From NCBI GenBank assembly GCA_965227335.1, contig CBDDFV010000001.1, positions 310,001-374,000 of the forward strand: a stretch of 64,000 bases of DNA, in the 5' to 3' direction. The notes under the pieces are model-generated. The model was not told the origin of the DNA, ran no database searches, and saw nothing but the letters and a program-made list of their open reading frames with translations. A program made the translations under genes and the position numbers. Positions 50,595 through 58,706 of the stretch are shown one piece after another (within the stretch, counting starts at the first letter, position 1; each line of letters starts with the position of its first letter). The DNA comes from CBDDFV01 sp965227335 (GTDB lineage Bacteria > Planctomycetota > Phycisphaerae > Phycisphaerales > SM1A02).

Positions 50595-52622
50595 GTGACG
50601 TTCGCCCACCCCTGGATCGCCATCGCCGTCGCCGCCGTCGCTCTGCCGGCGTTGATCGCGTTATACATCCTGAAGCTCCGCCGTCAGCCGCAGCGGCTGC
50701 CGAGCACGATGCTGTGGGAGCGGACGGTCGAAGACCTGCAGGTCAACACGCCGTTTCGCCGGCTCCGGGCGTCGTGGCTCCTGTTCCTGCAACTGCTCGC
50801 CCTGCTCGCGATTCTGTTCGCCGTCGCCGACCCCGTGCTCGAGACGCCGGCGGATGTCGCCCGGCGGCTCGTCCTCATCATCGACCGCTCCGCGTCGATG
50901 CAGGCGATCGACGGCGACCTCGGGGCGGACGATCCGCGGCTCGACGATCCCGAGGCGCCGCCGCCCACGCGACTCGATGAGGCGAAGGCCCGTGCGCTCG
51001 AACAGATCGAGCAGGTCGGCCGGCGGGGCGGTCCCGAGGAGGCGATGGTCCTCACCTTCGGACGTGACGCCACGGTCGTCGCCGGGTTCCAGACCGACCG
51101 CCGCCTGTTGCGTGACGCGGTGCTGCGGATCGAGGCGTCCGATGAACGTGGCGACATCGCCGCCGCGCTCGAACTCGCCGACGCGTACGCCGCGACCGCG
51201 AGCGAAGAGGAGGCGATCGAAGCGCCGGACATCGCGGTGATCTCGGACCGCGCGATCGATCCGGCGAACGCGGGCGCCGTCCGCGCGAACCGACTGGAAC
51301 GGATCGCGGTCGGCGATCCGACGAGCCTGAATGTCGGCGTCGTCGCGCTGGACATCCGACGCGACGTCGACGATCCGACGACCGCGGTGCTCTTTGCGCG
51401 GCTGGTCAGCACGGATGACGAAGCGCGCTCGACGTTGCTCCAGATTACCGCCGCGAGTCTCACGCCCGATGCGGACGGCGGGAACGAGATCATGCACGAA
51501 GCGCGGCTGCCGGTCGAACTGCCCGCCGCGACCGAGACGGCGCCCGGCGAGGCGACGATCACGCATCGGTTTCCCTGTCCCGGCGGCGCGCTGGTGCGAG
51601 CGACGGCGGCCACGCCGGACGTGCTGCGGGTGGACAACGCGGCGACCGCGGTGCTGCCGGGTCCGGAGGGCCTGCGGATCGCGTATGTCCAGCCGGGCGA
51701 CGGCGGCGATCCGTTTCTGTTGCGTCTGATCGAAATGACCGAGCCGGCGGCGTTGCGGGTGATTTCGCAACCGCGGTACGAAGCGATGACGCTCGAGTCC
51801 GGCGCCGCGGCCCGCGACTACGACTTCCTGATCTTCGACCGCGTGAGCCCCGCCCGGCTCCCGGACCTGCCGAGTCTGACGGTCGGCGCGGCGCCGGCGT
51901 CGGTCGAGACGATCGCCCCTTCATCCGAGGGCGCCCGCACGGTGTTCCGGTGGGCGCGTGAGCATCCGCTGCTGCGGTACGTCGCGCTGGACAATCTGCG
52001 TTGGCGTGACTTCGGCGCGTTCGAACTCGGTCCGAGCGCGGAGGCGCTGGTGGTCGGTCCGGACGGTCCGGTGGTGATCACGGTCGGCGCGCGGGGCATT
52101 CGTCACGTCGTCGTCGGCTTCGAACTCGTGCGCTCGAACTGGCCTCAGGACGTCAGCTTCGCGATCTTTCTCCAGAACGTGCTCGACATCGTCGGGGGGG
52201 CGGGGCGCGGGCTCGTGGCGACGACCCGCGAGCCGGGCCTGCCGGTGTCCGTGCGGATGCAGCCGGGCGTGACGCGCGGCGTGATCCGCGGGCCGTTCGA
52301 GGACGGCGGCGGCGAGATGACGGTGCGAGTCCCGCCCGGCCGCGTGCGCGCGATCACGCCGGCGCTGCCGCGGGTGGGGGTGTATCGCATCGAAGGCGCG
52401 GCGTCGCCGGACGACGTGATCGCGGTGAGTCTGCTGAGCGACGCTGAGTCGAGCGGGGCGGCGATTGCGTCGGAATCGGATGTGTTCTCAGCCGGCGGGG
52501 CGGCGGCCGGCGGCTTGACCGATCGCCAGGCGCCGCGCCCGTTGTGGCCGTGGGCGCTGGGCGTGGCGCTGGGCCTGCTCGTGCTGGAGTGGTTGTTGTA
52601 CTGTGCGCGAGCACGATCCTGA
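50595..52622 (+). CDS. BatA-like membrane protein with von Willebrand A domain
   Basis: 675 residues from GTG 50595; TAGAAT (50583-50588) ends 6 nt upstream and there is no Shine-Dalgarno. The N-terminal BatA domain has two helices (FAHPWIAIAVAAVALPALIA; ASWLLFLQLLALLAILFAVA) around LRRQPQRLPSTMLWERTVED. A vWA domain follows at about 95-245 with MIDAS motif DRSASM and a later TFGRD strand. The middle is a long beta-rich extracytoplasmic region. A final helix (LWPWALGVALGLLVLEWLLY) ends the protein. It is probably regulated or assembled by the upstream MoxR ATPase. The stop is followed by a short hairpin at 52623. Confidence 0.87.
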   Translation: MTFAHPWIAIAVAAVALPALIALYILKLRRQPQRLPSTMLWERTVEDLQVNTPFRRLRASWLLFLQLLALLAILFAVADPVLETPADVARRLVLIIDRSASMQAIDGDLGADDPRLDDPEAPPPTRLDEAKARALEQIEQVGRRGGPEEAMVLTFGRDATVVAGFQTDRRLLRDAVLRIEASDERGDIAAALELADAYAATASEEEAIEAPDIAVISDRAIDPANAGAVRANRLERIAVGDPTSLNVGVVALDIRRDVDDPTTAVLFARLVSTDDEARSTLLQITAASLTPDADGGNEIMHEARLPVELPAATETAPGEATITHRFPCPGGALVRATAATPDVLRVDNAATAVLPGPEGLRIAYVQPGDGGDPFLLRLIEMTEPAALRVISQPRYEAMTLESGAAARDYDFLIFDRVSPARLPDLPSLTVGAAPASVETIAPSSEGARTVFRWAREHPLLRYVALDNLRWRDFGAFELGPSAEALVVGPDGPVVITVGARGIRHVVVGFELVRSNWPQDVSFAIFLQNVLDIVGGAGRGLVATTREPGLPVSVRMQPGVTRGVIRGPFEDGGGEMTVRVPPGRVRAITPALPRVGVYRIEGAASPDDVIAVSLLSDAESSGAAIASESDVFSAGGAAAGGLTDRQAPRPLWPWALGVALGLLVLEWLLYCARARS

Positions 52623-52641
52623 CCCCACGCTCCGCGTGGGG
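52623..52641 (+). repeat. Short intergenic hairpin after the BatA-like gene
   Basis: CCCCACGC-TCC-GCGTGGGG, 8-bp stem and 3-nt loop, starting directly after the stop codon. It pairs in design with the hairpin at 52749, which has the same stem and loop GAA. Confidence 0.7.
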
Positions 52642-52748
52642 TTAACGCCCGACCATCCCGGTGTGTTCGAACGTCGGCCGTCCGACATTCCGCCCGCGTT
52701 TCGTTTGAGCGTCGGCCGCCGTGGACATTGCGGGTTGTTGGAGGTTGA

Positions 52749-52767
52749 CCCCACGCGAAGCGTGGGG
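52749..52767 (+). repeat. Short intergenic hairpin before feoA
   Basis: CCCCACGC-GAA-GCGTGGGG. Same stem as 52623-52641, 126 bp away, with the complementary-type loop (GAA against TCC, plus flanking T/A). The pair brackets a stretch with no gene. Confidence 0.7.
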
Positions 52768-52835
52768 TTGGGGGGGGCACGGGGCCGTGTGGCGTGGCGG
52801 CAATCTTGGGTGTCGCGATCGCCGCATGCCCCCAT

Positions 52836-52863
52836 TTGACCCGGACCCGCCGGGATCTACAAT
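52836..52863 (+). promoter_or_regulatory. feoAB promoter
   Basis: TTGACC (52836-52841), a 16-bp spacer, TACAAT (52858-52863). This is the best sigma-70-like promoter in the window. The Fur-like box starts 9 bp downstream, covering the expected transcription start. Confidence 0.7.
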
Positions 52864-52872
52864 GGTGCGGTC

Positions 52873-52891
52873 ATTGAGACTGATTCTCAAT
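52873..52891. promoter_or_regulatory. Fur-box-like palindrome (copy 2) before feoA
   Basis: ATTGAGACTGATTCTCAAT, identical over 19 bp to 49320-49338. It lies just downstream of the feo promoter and 54 bp before the feoA start, where a Fur-type repressor would block ferrous iron uptake genes when iron is sufficient. Confidence 0.8.
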
Positions 52892-52945
52892 TAGCTCGCC
52901 CATGGGCGATTTTTCCGTCCTCCTTCGCCGCTGTGAGCCCCGCCT

Positions 52946-53269
52946 GTGTCAGAAGAGCCCCGACCCGTCCCGCTGATCGAGGTCATGTCCTCGCCGCCGC
53001 CGGAGCGTCCCCTGACGGATTTCCGTCACGGCGATTCGGTCGTCGTCGGCACGGTGAACGCAGATGGCGCCGATGAGGTGCGTCTGAAGCGGATGGGGGT
53101 GTGCGCGGGCCGGCGGCTCGACGTCGTGCAGGCGGGCGATCCGATGATCATTCGTGTGGTCGGCGCACGGGTCGGACTGTCGCGCCGGCTGGCGGAGCGG
53201 ATCCTGGGAACGGCGTGTCCCGTCTGCTCGCCCGAGCGAGCCGCGGCGACGGAGGGCGACGCGGGATGA
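52946..53269 (+). CDS. feoA: Ferrous iron transport protein FeoA
   Basis: 107 residues from GTG 52946. The SH3-like FeoA domain starts near residue 28: VVVGTVNADGADEVRLKRMG, VCAGRRLDVVQAGDPMIIRV, ARVGLSRRLAERILG, preceded by a Pro-rich N-terminal extension. A CPVC pair lies near the C-terminus. It assists FeoB at the inner membrane. The stop overlaps the feoB start (ATGA, 53266-53269). Expression is likely iron-repressed via the Fur-like box upstream. Confidence 0.92.
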   Translation: MSEEPRPVPLIEVMSSPPPERPLTDFRHGDSVVVGTVNADGADEVRLKRMGVCAGRRLDVVQAGDPMIIRVVGARVGLSRRLAERILGTACPVCSPERAAATEGDAG

Positions 53270-55263
53270 CGCTGCTCAACCTGCCGCAGGTCAATCGCGG
53301 GCGCACGCCTCGAGAGCGAACGCCCCGCCAACCCGGCGACGCGGCGTCGGTGCTGCTCATCGGCAACCCGAACTCCGGCAAGACGACCCTCTTCAACGCA
53401 CTGACCGGACTTCGCGCGAAGACGGCGAATTACCCTGGCGTCACGGTCGACCATCGCGCGGCCCGGGTGCGTTTCGCCGATCAACCCGTCGATCTCGTCG
53501 ACCTGCCGGGTCTGTACTCGCTCGACGCGCTGACGCCGGAGGAGCGGCTCGCCGAGGCCGCGCTGCAGGGCGACATGGACGGCGTGCGTCCGGCGGACCT
53601 GATCGTGCTCGTGCTGGACGCGACAAATCTCGAGCGTCATCTTTTCCTCGCCGGGCAGGTGATGGAGAAGGGATTGCCGATGGTGGCGGCGTTGAGCCTG
53701 ATGGACGCCGCGCACGCGCGAGGGATTCGGGTCGACGTCGAGGCGTTGCGCAAGGAGCTGGGTTGCCCGGTGGTTCCCGTCAGCGCGCGCAAGGGTGAGG
53801 GTCTTGGCGAGTTGCGCGACGCGATCGTGACGGCGTCGGCGCTGGATGCGCCCGCGGTGGATCCGCGGGCCCCGGAGGATTGCGGGTGTCTCCTCGGCTG
53901 CGGAAGCTGTCCCTACTCGGGCCGGTACGAATGGGCGGAGGGCGTCGCGCACCGGTGCGGCGCGGGCGCGGCGGAGGCGACCGAGGATCGCACCTGGGCG
54001 ATCGACAAGGTCCTGACGCATCCGATCGGCGGTCTCGCGGCATTCTTCTCCGTGATGGCCGCGATGTTCTATCTGATCTTCTCGCTCGCCGGCGTCCCGA
54101 TGGACCTCATCGAGCAGGGCTTCGGCTGGGTCGGCGGCGTGGCGTCGCAGTTCCTGCCCGCGGGCGACCTCCGCAGCCTCATCGTCGACGGCGTGATCGG
54201 CGGCGTGGGGGGCGTGATCGTCTTCCTGCCGCAGATCTGCATCCTGTTCTTCTTCATCACGCTGCTCGAGGACAGCGGCTATCTGGCCCGCGCGGCGTTC
54301 GTGATGGAGCGGTTGATGCGATTCGTCGGTCTTCCCGGCCGCGCGTTCGTGCCGATGCTCACGGCGCACGCGTGCGCGATCCCCGGCATCATGGCGACGC
54401 GGGTGATCGAGGATCGGCGCGATCGGCTGGTGACGATCCTGGTCACGCCGCTGCTCACGTGTTCGGCGCGGCTGCCGGTCTACGCGATGATCGCGGCGCT
54501 GCTCTTCGGCGACAATCCGGGGCAGGCGGCGTTGATGTTCCTGGGGGCGTACGTGCTGGGGATCGCGGCGGCGTTGGGCACCGCGTTCCTGCTCAAGGGC
54601 ACGATCCTGAAGGGGGACGCGTCGCCGCTGGTGATCGAGTTGCCGGCGTATCGTCGACCGAGTCTGCGCAGCGCGACGATGACGACGTTCGATCGCGCGG
54701 CGATCTTCGTGAAGAAGGCCGGGACGACGATTCTGGTGATCTCGATCGTGTTGTGGGCGTTGGCGACGTATCCGAAGCTGCCGGCCGCGCAGATCGCGGC
54801 GGCGGAGGCGGCGGGCGCCACCGAGGCGCAGATTGCGCAACAGGAGCTGGCGTATTCGGCGGCGGGTCGAATGGGTCAGGCGTTGGAGCCGGTGTTCGCG
54901 CCGCTGGGGTTCGACTGGCGGATCAACGTCGGGGTGGTGAGTTCGTTCGCCGCGCGTGAGGTGCTGGTCTCGACGATGGCGATCATGTACGGCGTCGGCG
55001 AGGGCGGCGAGGAGGACACGGGGGGTCTGGTCAGTTCGTTGCGTGAGCAGAAGCGTGACGATGGGACGCCGCTGTTCACGCCGGCGACGGGGTTGAGTCT
55101 GCTGGTGTTCTTCGTGCTGGCGATGCAATGTCTGCCGACGCAGGTGATCACGAAGCGTGAGACGGGGTCATGGGGGTGGGCGCTGCTGCAGCTCGGCTAC
55201 ATGACGGCGCTGGCGTGGGGCGCGGCGTTCGTGACGTATCAGGCGGCGTCGCGGTTGATGTAA
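53266..55263 (+). CDS. feoB: Ferrous iron transporter FeoB
   Basis: 665 residues. The N-terminal G domain has G1 GNPNSGKT (33-40), G2 NYPGVTV, G3 DLPG, and a G4 position reading SLMD (144-147) in place of the usual NxxD. A Cys-rich insert, CGCLLGCGSCPYSGRYEW, links to the membrane domain. Two Gate/nucleoside-recognition blocks follow (FLPQICILFFFITLLEDSGY with the conserved E-D-x-G-Y; LTCSARLPVYAMIAALLF with the conserved Cys; SSFAAREVLVSTMAIMYG). It imports Fe2+ and is coupled to feoA. The G4 Asn-to-Ser change may alter nucleotide specificity. A short hairpin follows the stop. Confidence 0.95.
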   Translation: MTLLNLPQVNRGRTPRERTPRQPGDAASVLLIGNPNSGKTTLFNALTGLRAKTANYPGVTVDHRAARVRFADQPVDLVDLPGLYSLDALTPEERLAEAALQGDMDGVRPADLIVLVLDATNLERHLFLAGQVMEKGLPMVAALSLMDAAHARGIRVDVEALRKELGCPVVPVSARKGEGLGELRDAIVTASALDAPAVDPRAPEDCGCLLGCGSCPYSGRYEWAEGVAHRCGAGAAEATEDRTWAIDKVLTHPIGGLAAFFSVMAAMFYLIFSLAGVPMDLIEQGFGWVGGVASQFLPAGDLRSLIVDGVIGGVGGVIVFLPQICILFFFITLLEDSGYLARAAFVMERLMRFVGLPGRAFVPMLTAHACAIPGIMATRVIEDRRDRLVTILVTPLLTCSARLPVYAMIAALLFGDNPGQAALMFLGAYVLGIAAALGTAFLLKGTILKGDASPLVIELPAYRRPSLRSATMTTFDRAAIFVKKAGTTILVISIVLWALATYPKLPAAQIAAAEAAGATEAQIAQQELAYSAAGRMGQALEPVFAPLGFDWRINVGVVSSFAAREVLVSTMAIMYGVGEGGEEDTGGLVSSLREQKRDDGTPLFTPATGLSLLVFFVLAMQCLPTQVITKRETGSWGWALLQLGYMTALAWGAAFVTYQAASRLM

Positions 55264-55269
55264 CCCACG

Positions 55270-55288
55270 CCCCACGCCTGGCGTGGGG
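55270..55288 (+). repeat. Short intergenic hairpin after feoB
   Basis: CCCCACGC-CTG-GCGTGGGG, 8-bp stem and 3-nt loop, 7 bp after the feoB stop. Same stem as the hairpins flanking the feoA upstream region. Confidence 0.7.
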
Positions 55289-55340
55289 ACACGGCCTGGG
55301 CGATCGTTCCTGACATCGTTGGTGCGAACGCGTCCCACTT

Positions 55341-55524
55341 GTCGGGATATGATGCCGACTTCAGGCGCGGGGCAATCGCGGGACGGTCGGGGCGCGCGTT
55401 CCGCACGTGCGTGCGGAACCAACGGTCTATCCGGGATGTCGGGATGCGATCCCAACCTACGGCGATGGGCGATCGCGGGGCGGTCGGGGCGTTGCGGAGC
55501 GCGTTCCGCACGTGCGTGCGGAAC
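55341..55524. repeat. Imperfect two-copy repeat ending in a hairpin
   Basis: Copy 1 (55341-55419) and copy 2 (55438-55524) share GTCGGGAT..GAT.CC.AC, then a CGCGGG.CGGTCGGGGCG block, and end in the identical hairpin GTTCCGCAC-GTGC-GTGCGGAAC (55398-55419 region and 55503-55524). Copy 2 has about 8 extra bases before the hairpin. The second hairpin ends just before the S9 peptidase stop codon. Unlike the 8-bp-stem family the loop is 4 nt and the stem 9 bp, so this is a different element. Confidence 0.65.
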
Positions 55525-58497
55525 CTACCGTCGTCGTCCGCCGCGCGGGCCGCCGCCGCCGGCCTTGTTTTTCTCCAGTTCACGTTCGCGGTCGAGGAAG
55601 GACTTGCCCTCGGTGATCCACGGTTTGGCTTCTTCGCCCTTGAGGTAGTGATCGAACCACTCGAGGATGCGGTAGTGGTAGTCGATCTGGTTGGACTTGT
55701 TGCGGAGTCCGTGGTTCTCGCCGGGGTAGACGAGCATGACGAAGTCCTTGTCGGCGAGTCGGGCGGCGTTGTACATCTCGACGCCCTGGTTGAAGTCGAC
55801 GGCGCCGTCCTCATCGCCGAACGCCACGAGCAGGGGCGTGTTCATGTCCTCGATGTGGAAGATCGGGGAGTTGGCGATGTAGGTGTCGACATCGTTCCAG
55901 AAGGGCTTGTCCATGCGGCCCTGGCTTTCGTGGAAGATCCAGGCGTCGGTCTGGCCGGAGTTCCAGTAGATGCTCATGGACATGGACATCATGTTGGTGA
56001 GCGGGGCCCCGGCGATCCCGGCCGCGAACATGTCGGTCTGGGTGACGACGAACGCGGTCTGATACGCGCCCCACGAGTGGCCGCACAGTCCGACGCGTTC
56101 CTCGTCGATGAGTCCGGTCGCGAGTGCGGCTTCGACCGCGGGCACGAGGCATTCGACCGCGGAGAGGCCGGGATTCTGCGGGCGGTAGACGATGTCGGGC
56201 TGGTAGACGAAGTAGCCCTGGCTCGTCCACACCGCGGGGTTGTACGCGCTCCGTTCCGACGGCGTGGTGAATCGATGCAGGTTCTGCGAGCGCTTCTCGT
56301 AGATGTAGACGATCATCGGATACTGCTCGCCCGGCGTGTAGTCGGCGGGGTAGTGCAGCGCGCCCTGCAGCGGTTCGCCGTGGACGTTCTCGTAGTCGAT
56401 GAGCGTCGCCTTGCCCCAGAGGAACTCGTCTTCGAGGAACTCGTTGGTGCGGGCGACGGCGCGTTCTGCGTCAAGCTTCGGGCCGGTGACGACGAGGTGG
56501 GCCGGTTCGTCGAACGCTTCACGTCGGTACATGTAGACGTCGGCGTCCTTCGCCTTGTCGAGCCGGGCGATGAGGGCGTCCTCGTAGATCAGCGTGCGGG
56601 GACGGCTGTCGAGGGAGAGCCGGGCGTAGCCGGACTTCTTGGTCGTCTCGCCGTACATCGAGACGTACATCGGACGGTCGGCAGGGACGAACTCGTCGTC
56701 CTCGCGATCGATGACGACGCGGCGATGGCGGATCTGGTCCTTCGCGCCGTTGGTGAGACGCTTCGCCGCGTCGCCGTTGGTGGGCACGTGCCAGATGTCG
56801 AACTTGTCGTAGAGGAGCACGGCCGAGCCGTCTTCGAGCCAGCCGCCGACGCCGTGGATGGGTTTCTCGTCGGTGAGCGTCGAGATCTCGGCGTTGACGA
56901 ACTCGGTCTCGATGTGCTCGGTGAGGTTTCGATGTTCGGCGGCGGCGACGTCATAGACCCAGACGTGGCCGTCCTTCTGGTACATGAAGAGGGCGCCGTC
57001 GGGACTGCTGCCGCGCGGGTACTTGAGTTCGCTGAGGATCTGTTCCCGTTCGCCGGTGGCGACGTCGATGGCGTAGACGTCGTAGAGGGTCGGGCCGAAC
57101 ATCTTCAGTCGTTCGTGGGGCGTGTTGTCGAGGCCGATGGCGTGGGTCTGCTGATCCATGAGGATCGTGCGTTCGGTGAGGTCGCTGCCGAGCATGACCA
57201 CCGAGTCTTCGTCGAGCGACCAGGCGGCGAGATAGTTGCGGCGGCGCTCCTGGCCGGCGACGCGTTTCTGGCGGGGCTGGATGTCGATGTCGTCGGCGTG
57301 CCAGACCTCGACGTTGGACGGTTCCTTCTTCAGGGAGTCGCGGAGGGTTTCCTTCTTCTTCTCCGGCTTCTTGTCGCCGCCGCGCCGGTTGCCGGCGTCG
57401 GGTTTCTCTTCCCCCTCGTCCTTGTCCGCGTCATCGTCCGCATCATCGTCCGCGTCGTCGCCTTCGCCTTCATCGTCCGCTTCCGGCGCCGCGTCTTCCT
57501 CGGCGGCTTTCTCGCGGGCTTCCCTGACGGCCTTGGGTTCGCTCTCCCACGCCTTGGCCCCGAAGAAGAGGGTGTCGCCGTCGTCGGACCAGCGGAGGCC
57601 GGCGTAATCGACGATCCGGCTGTCGTCGGGGAATTCGTGTTCGGTGGGATCGAAGACGATGGGTTCGGGGTCGGTGTCGTCGAGGAGGCCGGGCCAGGCG
57701 AGGACGGCGTGGCTGACGTCTTCGTCGTCTTCGTAGGCGATTTCGCGCATGACGGCGAGATCGTCGGCGTCTTCGCGCCAGGAGAGTCCCTTGTAGTCGG
57801 CGTGATCGGAGTCGAGCGTGCGGAGGACGCCGGTCGCCGGGTTGAACAGCGCGACGCCGTTGCCGATCTTGTCCGGCGCGCTGATCGTCATGGCGAGGAG
57901 GGCGTTGTCGTCGGCCCAGGCGTAGGCGCCGACATGACCGAAGGTGGTGTCGACGCCGGCGGCGAGATTGCGGAGGATCATCGTGCCGCCGCCGCGCCGC
58001 ATGATCAGCCACTTGCCGTCGTCGCTGAAGACATACGAGTTGATGTCGTCGATCTCGTCGGTGTCGCCGGTGACGAGATTCCGGAGCCCGAGTTTCGTCT
58101 TGACGGGCTTGTTCTGCTTCTGGAGTTTTTCGCGTTCGGCGGGGGAGACGCCGATGCGGTACGCGAACCACGAGGCGTCCTTCGAGAAGCCGGGACTCGA
58201 GGCGTACTCGACGACTTTCTCGTCGTCGGTGGCGAGGTGATGCAGACGCAGCTCGGATTCCTCGTCGACGCGGGAAACGCCGTACGCGAACCAGCGGCCG
58301 TCCGGGGCGATCGCGGTCTGGGTGAGACGTTCGAACTTTCCGTAGTCGGCGGGGGCGGCGGCCCGGGGTTCGGCGGGCGCGGCGGGCGCCTCCGCGTTCG
58401 CCTTCGTGTCGGGGGCGGGATCGCCGGGGGCGGTCCAGGCGGTGAGCGTGAGGGCCAGGGCCGCGAGCGCGGCGGACAGGTGTTCGAATCGTCGCAC
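55525..58497 (-). CDS. S9-family prolyl oligopeptidase-like peptidase
   Basis: 990 residues from GTG 58497, with GAGGAGA upstream. A signal peptide is present (LSAALAALALTLTAWTAPGD). The N-terminal beta-propeller (about residues 50-650) contains WD-like strands and a long Asp/Glu/Lys-rich low-complexity insert (EADDEGEGDDADDDADDDAD, about residue 340). The C-terminal alpha/beta hydrolase has nucleophile elbow GHSWGAYQ, acid in FGDEDGAVDF, and His in PGENHGLRNK. It ends in a Gly/Arg-rich tail. It is probably an exported aminopeptidase/oligopeptidase. It stands alone between feoB and an outer-membrane-like gene. Confidence 0.9.
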   Translation of the reverse strand: MRRFEHLSAALAALALTLTAWTAPGDPAPDTKANAEAPAAPAEPRAAAPADYGKFERLTQTAIAPDGRWFAYGVSRVDEESELRLHHLATDDEKVVEYASSPGFSKDASWFAYRIGVSPAEREKLQKQNKPVKTKLGLRNLVTGDTDEIDDINSYVFSDDGKWLIMRRGGGTMILRNLAAGVDTTFGHVGAYAWADDNALLAMTISAPDKIGNGVALFNPATGVLRTLDSDHADYKGLSWREDADDLAVMREIAYEDDEDVSHAVLAWPGLLDDTDPEPIVFDPTEHEFPDDSRIVDYAGLRWSDDGDTLFFGAKAWESEPKAVREAREKAAEEDAAPEADDEGEGDDADDDADDDADKDEGEEKPDAGNRRGGDKKPEKKKETLRDSLKKEPSNVEVWHADDIDIQPRQKRVAGQERRRNYLAAWSLDEDSVVMLGSDLTERTILMDQQTHAIGLDNTPHERLKMFGPTLYDVYAIDVATGEREQILSELKYPRGSSPDGALFMYQKDGHVWVYDVAAAEHRNLTEHIETEFVNAEISTLTDEKPIHGVGGWLEDGSAVLLYDKFDIWHVPTNGDAAKRLTNGAKDQIRHRRVVIDREDDEFVPADRPMYVSMYGETTKKSGYARLSLDSRPRTLIYEDALIARLDKAKDADVYMYRREAFDEPAHLVVTGPKLDAERAVARTNEFLEDEFLWGKATLIDYENVHGEPLQGALHYPADYTPGEQYPMIVYIYEKRSQNLHRFTTPSERSAYNPAVWTSQGYFVYQPDIVYRPQNPGLSAVECLVPAVEAALATGLIDEERVGLCGHSWGAYQTAFVVTQTDMFAAGIAGAPLTNMMSMSMSIYWNSGQTDAWIFHESQGRMDKPFWNDVDTYIANSPIFHIEDMNTPLLVAFGDEDGAVDFNQGVEMYNAARLADKDFVMLVYPGENHGLRNKSNQIDYHYRILEWFDHYLKGEEAKPWITEGKSFLDRERELEKNKAGGGGPRGGRRR

Positions 58498-58706
58498 GCG
58501 AGAAGTCTCCTCTGCCGAAATCCGTGGGACAGTCTCGGTGATACCGCACCGACCGTCCCGGAATGCAGAGAAAACGCGGTTTTGGACGACGCGGGGCCGC
58601 CGCGCATCCGGGGCTTGTTTCCGGGGTCACGTCAGGACCGCCGATAACTTCGGATCATCCCGGGCCGAAGGCCGGGTGCGATCGCGTCGTGGGCGTCGGT
58701 TGTTGC

